Below, one piece after another: positions 8,701-12,201 of a stretch of 12,201 bases of DNA; positions within the stretch are counted from its first letter, which is position 1; every line of letters begins with the position of its first letter. This stretch comes from Phoronis pallida. Taxonomy: Eukaryota > Phoronida > Phoronidae. A program made the position numbers and the translations under genes. The notes beneath the pieces are model-generated. The model saw only the letters and a list, made by a program, of their open reading frames with translations, did no database searches and was not told where the DNA came from. The DNA is taken from contig JAOXYC010190912.1 in NCBI GenBank assembly GCA_028565715.1, forward strand, positions 1-12,201, in the 5' to 3' direction.

Positions 8701-11700
8701 TTCTACTATGATTTGTTTACCTATTTTACTATGATTTGTTTACATCTCCATGTTCGCTACTTGTCAATGTATACCTATTCAGTATTTAGTTACCTGTTCA
8801 TTCATCCTATTGTGTTTTAATCGCCTGTACAGTTTATTCATGTTTCGCGTCATTTACCGCGCTATTTCATTCATTGGCTACTTGTTTTGCCGCGCTTTGA
8901 CGCGTTCTGTATTTCTAGCTATATTATGGGTTTAATTTATTTTGCCGTCCAGTCTTTGTTACTTGTTCATTCTGTGATGTACTATCCTCTGAAGAAGAAT
9001 AAAGTTCGAAAGCTAGGGATTATAATAGTTTTAATATCTTTACGTCAGCTCCGGAGTGGACATTTTAATGTATTTTATAACTAGGATATTTTAAGAAACC
9101 AAAATCAGTGTCTGGATTTTCCTTTTTATTTTCAGGGCTATGTCTTAGACAATAGAAACGTTGAAGCTCTCCTGCTGAAAGGATATGGTTTGCTTGACTT
9201 GAAGAAGGATTCCATTCCACTGTTTAGGGAAGCACTCAAGGTGGCTCCATTTAGATATGAATGTCATAAAGGTATTGATGGTGATTTATTTTTTCTACGA
9301 GCTCAGTTGCAGCGATAAGATTATGTTAATTGAGTTAATTTACAGATGTAACATTCAATTCAGGGTAATACATTACAATCTCTGCCTGATAGACAAAAAA
9401 ACATCACACCAAAATGACCAGTGATGTCGGGACCACAGGAAGATGGGTTACCAATGTCTGAGTTTCTTCCATGTGTAGGACTGGTTAGCATTGTTAAGTT
9501 TTTGATAATTTTTCTTAACTTGTAATTCCAAGACTTCCAAAATGAAAAAAAAAAATAAAAACAATTGTGCAATGCCAGAAATGGCCCATAGACAAAGTAC
9601 AACAATCAAGAAACTGCAAATCTTAATTGTGGAATTAAGCATTTTAACATTTTTGCTTTTCTTTACTCTGCAGGATTGACTGACAGTTATGTGGCAGCTC
9701 ATCGCATCCGAGAAGCAGTTTCTTATGCTGGGACTGCATTCAAACAATTAGGAAACAACACAAGATCACTCATAGTATGTTCAATTTTAGATTTTAGAAG
9801 GAAATTTGGTCATACACTTTATTAAAGCAATGCAAAATTATTAAGTTTTGAACGATGTTGATAATGTTCCTGCTTTTTGAATTGAGACTCTAGTTACTAC
9901 CTTCTTCAACTAGCATTCATTTTCACTTGACTGAAAGTCATTATCCAGACTGCCATTGCTGAATAACCTTCTTAAAAATGTCTCCTTGAGCAATGTAAGT
10001 ACAGATGAATCCAAATGCGACAATTTTGATGGGATGTTTTCTTTCACTGTCCACCGAATTGGTTATTTCATTTTCAAAGAGCGGAGGAATTTTCTTTAAA
10101 AAATCTTGTTCTTGTTTTTAAACTTCCAGCTTCTAAGCTTTTTTACATTCCTTATTTTTTCCTGAAAAAAGATATTTTAAAATTATTATTAACTTTGCAG
10201 CTATATGCCTCTGTGTTGTCAAAAGACTCTATCCCAATGGCTGCAGATAAAGCCAAGAGCTACCTAGAGAAAGCCTTGAGGCTTGACCCTCTCAATCTTG
10301 ATGCTGTTTACTGTATGGTGAATATATTCAAAACCCAAGACCAGTTTGACAAAGGCATTGATGTGTAAGTATTAGGGAAGTTGCTTGGTGGGTACATTTC
10401 CCACTTTTGATTCAGTAATTGATTGTTCAAATCAGACTCGGGTGCCTCCAAGTTGCTGAGATAGAAGGTAGAATGTTGCCTGGTTGTATGCGTTAAAACA
10501 GAAAACTAAATCCTTGTGTCAAAAGACCACTGTACCACTCATGGGGTTATTACTATACTGGCTTATAGCGTTAAATTAGCACAGAAAAAAAGTAGTAGGA
10601 GCTGGTTAGCTTAGATGGTAGAGTATCTTTGAAATATAAGTAGAGTATCTGATCGGCAATCAGGAGGCCTGGGTTCGATTCCCAGATCAGTGCCAAATTT
10701 TTCTGTCTTGTCAATACTTATCTTTAATTATTATGTTAACTTTGTTTATTTGTTCCAGATTGAAAAAGCAACTTCAGAAGCAGAAAACGGCAAAACTCCA
10801 CCAACTACTTGGTGATTTCTTGTCTCATACTGGTGAAAAACAGGATGCACTGGAGCAATACTCTTTAGCTCTGAAGTAAGCTGATAACTGTATACTCTGG
10901 GTTATTAGTTTTCTCCTTCCTTGATGCCATTTTTTAAGCTACTGTATAACATAATGGAAGAATTAATTCAAACTGGACTAAATTTATTCTGACACTTATA
11001 ACATGATGTCCTTTATTAAATTGAGTCCAGCATTCTGTATAGTTCTTCAATTATATCTCTGCAACTAACTGAATATCTGTAAATATCATGCATGTATGCA
11101 CTTGAGCAGGTCTGTCCCTGAACTTTCAAAGTGAAAAAATGTCTTATTGAATTAAATGTGCAAAGTATGTTGAAAAACTATTCTCCCCATCCCCCTCATG
11201 ATTCGAACAAATTAATTGGTAAGGCACTTTCCTTGATATTGAGAGATCTTGTGTTCGAATCTCTCTCTGTTGCGGGAATGATTTTTTTGCATTGTTTTCA
11301 TCAAAATTCATTTATCACACCAACAGTTCATGCGAGTACATATTGTTGATTCATCTTGTTTCCAATTCATAGGATTGAGCCGGGCAATACCCAGGCTAGT
11401 GAAGGATTAGAACGGCTTGAGAAGCAGTCAGATATCAGTCTAGACGCTGGATATGATGTGGAGAATGATGATATGGATGCTAGTGATAATATGGAGGTTT
11501 GTGAGTCAAATTTGAAAAGAAAGAAACATTCTGAACTTGACTAGGAATTCAATTCAGGTCTACTATTTGCCAAAAATACTAGGGAGGGGAGACTTGGTCT
11601 TGGTTCCCAATCCAGTTTCACTTTTTATACCATGATAATACTTTTACTGAAATAGATGCCTTTTGGAACAAAACTGTGACCGCATTGTTTGTGTGTACAA

Positions 11701-11991
11701 TGTTTCTGCCGTATCGGCAACAAATAGATTCATTTTACAATTACTGATGAAAATGGATGCCTGTTATGTTTTTTGAAAAAGAAACTAATCATATTCAAGA
11801 AAAATGTACTTCCTGTCAAAAAACGAAGGGTTTAATTTCCAATTTAATTTTGGAATGTTTTGACGAGCGTTTACTGTTATTTTATTTAAAAATCAAGCTG
11901 ATTTTTGTCCACCAATTTATTTCAGAATGACCTTGATGGCAGTGATGTCGACAGTGCTTGGTCAGTAACTGATGCAACAGACTTTGGTTAA
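2700..11991 (+). CDS. ANAPC7: ANAPC7: anaphase-promoting complex subunit 7 (15 coding exons)
   Basis: APC7 is a TPR scaffold of the APC/C, the nuclear E3 ubiquitin ligase that drives mitotic exit. It stacks with the other TPR subunits (APC3, APC6, APC8). The 15 exons given below join without a frame break to a 552-residue protein; human APC7 is 565-599. TPR-type helical pairs run through almost all of it, for example at about 43-76 (YADALYHFKEYKKA then SFYRKALHL), 124-157 (MALAVLYQQIGNDRSAITCY), 225-258, 296-356 (ALLLKGYGLLDLKKDSIPLF) and 465-495 (LLGDFLSHTGEKQDALEQYS). Family landmarks are VEVKYK, CPLAVGAMNGLLSLGVKG, MEWLSLWI and LHQLLGDF. The tail from about 515 is acidic, as in vertebrate APC7. 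An in-frame TAA 12 bases upstream and an A at -3 support this ATG. All introns are GT-AG. Confidence 0.95.
2766..4094 (+). other. ANAPC7 intron 1, with old repeat material
   Basis: 1329 bases, the longest intron. TTTGGACCCCCA occurs at 3235-3246 and 3485-3496, with a third TTTGGACAC at 3455. CATCTAGGG recurs at 3036-3044 and 3157-3165, and AGACTGAACTC has an inverted partner (AGTTCAGTCT) near 3555. From about 2930 to 3620 the sequence is less AT-rich than the other introns. This suggests a decayed transposon, but I cannot define its ends or class. I see no exon in it. Confidence 0.5.
4095..4217 (+). CDS. ANAPC7: ANAPC7 exon 2
   Basis: Residues 23-63, phase 0 at both ends. ADLVLSMCGRGEDVLNN is followed by the first helix pair of a TPR (YADALYHFKEYKKAE). 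Acceptor is TTTTTGCAG, donor is GTATAT. Confidence 0.92.
4218..4557 (+). other. ANAPC7 intron 2
   Basis: 340 bases, AT-rich. I see no repeat, RNA gene or protein match. Confidence 0.7.
4558..4626 (+). CDS. ANAPC7: ANAPC7 exon 3
   Basis: Residues 64-86: SFYRKALHLRKEINK completes TPR 1, then a basic linker, KVRGKQQSS. Human APC7 has an equivalent basic, Ser-rich loop here. The donor is a consensus GTAAGT. Confidence 0.9.
4627..4996 (+). other. ANAPC7 intron 3
   Basis: 370 bases. Overlapping 68-residue frames here are chance openings without family match. ATAGATGTATA occurs twice, otherwise it looks plain. Confidence 0.7.
4997..5080 (+). CDS. ANAPC7: ANAPC7 exon 4
   Basis: Residues 87-114. 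DVEVKYKIHLCHRCLREW aligns with human EIEVKYKMAECYTMLKQD, a strong family landmark. Phase 0; the donor is GTATGT. Confidence 0.93.
5276..5491. repeat. Fold-back element in ANAPC7 intron 4
   Basis: Perfect 28-base inverted arms (5397-5424 and 5464-5491) surround a 39-base loop. Upstream lies a perfect 18-base palindrome, GGAAATAAATTTATTTCC (5276-5293), preceded by GAATGAATGAATG, and a doubled TTACAATTTAAA. The whole stretch is likely a small non-autonomous mobile element; its true ends and target duplication are not clear. The rest of the intron (5081-5688) shows nothing else. Confidence 0.6.
5689..5804 (+). CDS. ANAPC7: ANAPC7 exon 5
   Basis: Residues 115-153 (the last codon, Arg, is split AG|G). 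KVNMALAVLYQQIGNDRSAI is a clear TPR and aligns with human KINMMLANLYKKAGQERPSV. A long fold-back starts only 17 bases after the donor. Confidence 0.93.
5822..5894. repeat. Long hairpin just after ANAPC7 exon 5
   Basis: Arms of 31 bases (5822-5852 and 5864-5894) differ at one position and enclose an 11-base loop. In RNA this would be a very stable stem starting 17 bases behind the exon 5 donor. It may be a MITE remnant; I see no convincing target duplication. Confidence 0.7.
6022..6163. repeat. Second inverted repeat in ANAPC7 intron 5
   Basis: Arms at 6022-6045 and 6140-6163 share GTTTCAAACCTCCT and pair at 21 of 24 positions, enclosing 94 bases. It is probably a fold-back transposon remnant, unrelated in sequence to the hairpin at 5822. 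Confidence 0.55.
6344..6536 (+). CDS. ANAPC7: ANAPC7 exon 6
   Basis: Residues 153-217, the largest exon. CPLAVGAMNGLLSLGVKGGD and QMEWLSLWIRSKA match human CPLALDAILGLLSLSVKGAE and NLDWLSVWIKAYA. This is the best single-exon match to APC7. Confidence 0.95.
6663..6878. mobile_element. MITE with terminal inverted repeats in ANAPC7 intron 6
   Basis: Terminal inverted repeats of about 40-45 bases (6669-6710 and 6828-6872) share GAATTACGGACAG / CTGTCCATAATT and GGGCAACCACTCT with a few mismatches and a 4-base gap. AATGAG flanks both ends (6663-6668, 6873-6878), consistent with a short target duplication. About 200 bases long with no coding capacity. Confidence 0.65.
7040..7135 (+). CDS. ANAPC7: ANAPC7 exon 7
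   Basis: Residues 218-249, phase 0. ETLSSLAMNHFYNGDFTIAI is a TPR helix pair aligned with human DLLGSLADLYFRAGDNKNSV. Donor is GTAAGG. Confidence 0.92.
7302..7505. repeat. Short terminal inverted repeats in ANAPC7 intron 7
   Basis: TTGGCAGGCAACT at the left is answered by AGTTGCCTGCCCAA at the right, with one extra base. The stretch between (about 200 bases) contains the tRNA-like segment at 7392. Flanks ATTAGTTATC and ATTAATAATT are only loosely similar. Confidence 0.4.
7392..7444 (+). mobile_element. tRNA-Thr-derived SINE fragment
   Basis: The order is A-box-like TAGGTCACAGTGGCAGAGT, then an anticodon arm CTGG-CTAGTAA-TCAG whose 7-base loop reads C-T-AGT-A-A (anticodon AGT, Thr), then a truncated B box (TCGAACC). 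The variable loop and the first half of the T arm are missing. This is the pattern of a decayed tRNA-derived retroposon, not a working tRNA. Confidence 0.5.
7677..7765 (+). CDS. ANAPC7: ANAPC7 exon 8
   Basis: Residues 250-279 (split Ser). VHALDPLYTKHMDTMAYLLM aligns with human AQMLDPYLIKGMDVYGYLLA. Acceptor is TTATTCCAG, donor is GTAAGA. Confidence 0.93.
8045..8159 (+). CDS. ANAPC7: ANAPC7 exon 9
   Basis: Residues 279-317. It encodes ASQLMASNENASESWVAMGY and the TPR helix NKEPTKAVYFAHK, matching human AEPWVVSGCHSFYSKRYSRA. Donor is GTGAGG; the following intron carries the large insertion. Confidence 0.93.
8354..9089. mobile_element. 0.7-kb insertion with long inverted arms (Penelope-like / non-autonomous)
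   Basis: TATAACTAGGATAT stands at both ends (8354-8367 and 9076-9089), a 14-base direct repeat that fits a target duplication. Inside, arms of 104 bases (8406-8509 and 8975-9078) are inverted copies differing at three positions. The arms hold CTGAAGAAGAATAAAGTTCG followed by AAAGC, similar to terminal motifs I associate with Penelope-like retroelements. The core is T-rich with no credible protein; short open frames here are fortuitous, and two share residues only because the arms are copies. It lies in ANAPC7 intron 9 in no particular orientation. High arm identity suggests a fairly recent origin. The class is uncertain. Confidence 0.65.
8611..8756 (+). repeat. 82-base tandem repeat inside the intron 9 element
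   Basis: Two copies start at 8611 and 8693, the second cut after 64 bases; they differ at only a few positions. Within each unit, a shorter unit around ACTATGATTTGTTTAC recurs, so the array looks minisatellite-like. Confidence 0.8.
9136..9271 (+). CDS. ANAPC7: ANAPC7 exon 10
   Basis: Residues 318-363 (split Gly). NVEALLLKGYGLLDLKKDSI and FREALKVAPFRYECHKG match human SVQALLLKGAALRNMGRVQE and FREAIRLAPCRLDCYEG. Confidence 0.95.
9272..9673 (+). other. ANAPC7 intron 10
   Basis: 402 bases with a minor hairpin (ACATCAC / GTGATGT near 9401-9427) and an A-rich run at 9544-9554. Minus-strand frames of 81 and 99 residues overlap the intron and exon 11 and match nothing I know. Confidence 0.7.
9674..9774 (+). 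CDS. ANAPC7: ANAPC7 exon 11
   Basis: Residues 363-396. LTDSYVAAHRIREAVSYAGT and FKQLGNNTRSLI align with human LIECYLASNSIREAMVMANN and YKTLGANAQTL. Donor is GTATGT. Confidence 0.94.
9775..10200 (+). other. ANAPC7 intron 11
   Basis: 426 AT-rich bases; I see no repeat or RNA gene. Confidence 0.7.
10201..10364 (+). CDS. ANAPC7: ANAPC7 exon 12
   Basis: Residues 397-451 (split Val). ADKAKSYLEKALRLDPLNLD aligns with human QEKAKTLLDKALTQRPDYIK. Donor is the consensus GTAAGT. Confidence 0.95.
10600..10693 (+). mobile_element. tRNA pseudogene / tRNA-derived SINE with 22-base duplication
   Basis: A box TAGCTTAGATGG, T arm CTGGG-TTCGATT-CCCAG (perfect 5-base stem and 7-base loop, with a full B box GGTTCGATTCC), and an acceptor stem AGCTGGT / ATCAGTG pairing at 6 of 7 positions with wobbles. 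The anticodon arm CTGA-TCGGCAA-TCAG would read GGC (Ala), but position 33 is C rather than T. TAGAGTATCT is repeated 22 bases on (10619 and 10641), inserting 22 bases between D and anticodon arms. That is not where tRNA introns lie, so it is very likely non-functional. Confidence 0.65.
10759..10875 (+). CDS. ANAPC7: ANAPC7 exon 13
   Basis: Residues 451-490 (split Lys). KLHQLLGDFLSHTGEKQDAL matches human VLHRILGDFLVAVNEYQEAM, the last TPR. Acceptor is TTGTTCCAG. Confidence 0.95.
11195..11275 (+). mobile_element. Degenerate tRNA-derived SINE remnant in intron 13
   Basis: ATTGGTAAGGCACTTTC resembles the D arm of a tRNA, TTGATAT could be an anticodon loop reading GAT (Ile), and TGTTCGAATCT is close to a B box. 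The stems are poorly preserved. The remainder of the intron (10876-11372) shows nothing else. Confidence 0.35.
11373..11496 (+). CDS. ANAPC7: ANAPC7 exon 14
   Basis: Residues 490-531. KIEPGNTQASEGLERLEKQS aligns with human SLDPNDQKSLEGMQKMEKEE, then an acidic stretch, DVENDDMDASDNME. The end at 11496 uses a weak donor, GTTTGT. The much stronger GTGAGT four bases later would place TAA after one more codon. Read-through of the intron gives 15 more residues, ending at TAG 11542-11544. Confidence 0.88.
11497..11925 (+). other. ANAPC7 intron 14 with overlapping donors
   Basis: The intron starts GTTTGTGAGT, so two GT donors lie 4 bases apart. If retained, the first 48 bases continue the ANAPC7 frame as VCESNLKRKKHSELD and a TAG. 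The acceptor TTTATTTCAG is good. The rest is AT-rich without visible features. Confidence 0.75.
11926..11991 (+). CDS. ANAPC7: ANAPC7 exon 15 (acidic C-terminus and stop)
   Basis: Residues 532-552 and TAA. NDLDGSDVDSAWSVTDATDF resembles the human end (GDLEGSDSEAAQWADQEQ), so this exon is genuine and tells us that the phase-0 donor at 11497 is used at least sometimes. Confidence 0.88.
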   Translation, partial: NDLDGSDVDSAWSVTDATDFG

Positions 11992-12026
11992 CAGATTTAA
12001 AACAAAAATTAATTGAAATTTTGTTT

Positions 12027-12032
12027 AATAAA
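12027..12032 (+). terminator. ANAPC7 poly(A) signal
   Basis: AATAAA lies 36 bases after the stop codon, and a G/T-rich stretch (GGATGTTG twice, 12044-12068) follows at a suitable distance. The 3' UTR would thus be very short, about 60 bases. No gene is visible after it up to the window end. Confidence 0.8.
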
Positions 12033-12201
12033 CATCAAATATAGGATGTTGGAAAAATCTGGATGTTGTCAGTTGCATTGAAAAATAAGACGCGTGAAAA
12101 CAGAGTATTTTTCTTCAATGTTGCGGTCATTGTAATTTTAGGATGTTTCAACTATTTGGCAATTTTTTAAGCTGAAGTACCAATTTCACCCAATTTTGAA
12201 T

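Noticed and set aside
8510-9084. Three plus-strand ORFs (74, 61 and 65 residues), hydrophobic, inside intron 9
   Set aside because: They arise from T-rich tandem repeats and the inverted arms. Hydrophobicity follows from T-rich codons; no domain is visible.
9360-9747. Minus-strand ORFs of 81 and 99 residues
   Set aside because: They overlap ANAPC7 exon 11 in antisense and an A-rich intron; no family match.
10600-10693. Functional tRNA-Ala gene
   Set aside because: Position 33 is not T, a 22-base duplication splits D and anticodon arms, and no terminator-like T run directly follows the acceptor stem.
1-12201. CRISPR array, prokaryotic operon or phage defence system
   Set aside because: No short regularly spaced repeats; both genes are spliced eukaryotic genes with GT-AG introns.

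Overview
This is a piece of an animal nuclear genome, most likely an AT-rich invertebrate. It carries two intron-rich, conserved eukaryotic genes arranged head to head. Every intron I place has GT-AG ends and lies between about 280 and 1330 bases, and most ORFs visible in the raw sequence are intron noise. I cannot name the phylum from the sequence alone.

Left part (about 118-2483, minus strand): a PTRH2 gene (mitochondrial/cytosolic peptidyl-tRNA hydrolase 2, Bit1). It has four well-supported coding exons (2352-2483, 1639-1734, 1110-1231, 604-716). The last few codons are uncertain: either a fifth exon at 118-173, or a read-through end at 560. Together they encode an N-terminal membrane anchor followed by a Pth2 domain.

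Middle (2484-2699): only 216 bases separate the two start codons, so this must be a shared, bidirectional promoter. It contains two CCAAT boxes in opposite orientation, an E2F-like site and ETS-like cores.

Right part (2700-11991, plus strand): a complete ANAPC7 (APC7) gene, a TPR scaffold subunit of the anaphase-promoting complex. I place 15 coding exons whose phases all join into a 552-residue protein, with the acidic tail typical of the family and a poly(A) signal at 12027. The last intron has overlapping tandem donors, which could produce different C-termini.

The introns hold most of the other structure. There is a near-palindromic MITE with a 9-base target duplication in PTRH2 intron 1, and several fold-back elements in ANAPC7 introns 4, 5, 6 and 7. 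Intron 9 carries a 0.7-kb insertion with 104-base inverted terminal arms, a 14-base flanking duplication and an 82-base internal tandem repeat; the arms carry a Penelope-like / hammerhead-like motif. Three tRNA-derived (SINE-like) sequences lie in introns 7, 12 and 13.

The two genes do not act in one pathway. One rescues peptidyl-tRNA and has a role in cell survival; the other is part of the cell-cycle ubiquitin ligase. Their link here is the shared promoter. I did not find a convincing wholly new biological system. The best leads are the shared promoter, the alternative ANAPC7 tail, and the intron 9 element.
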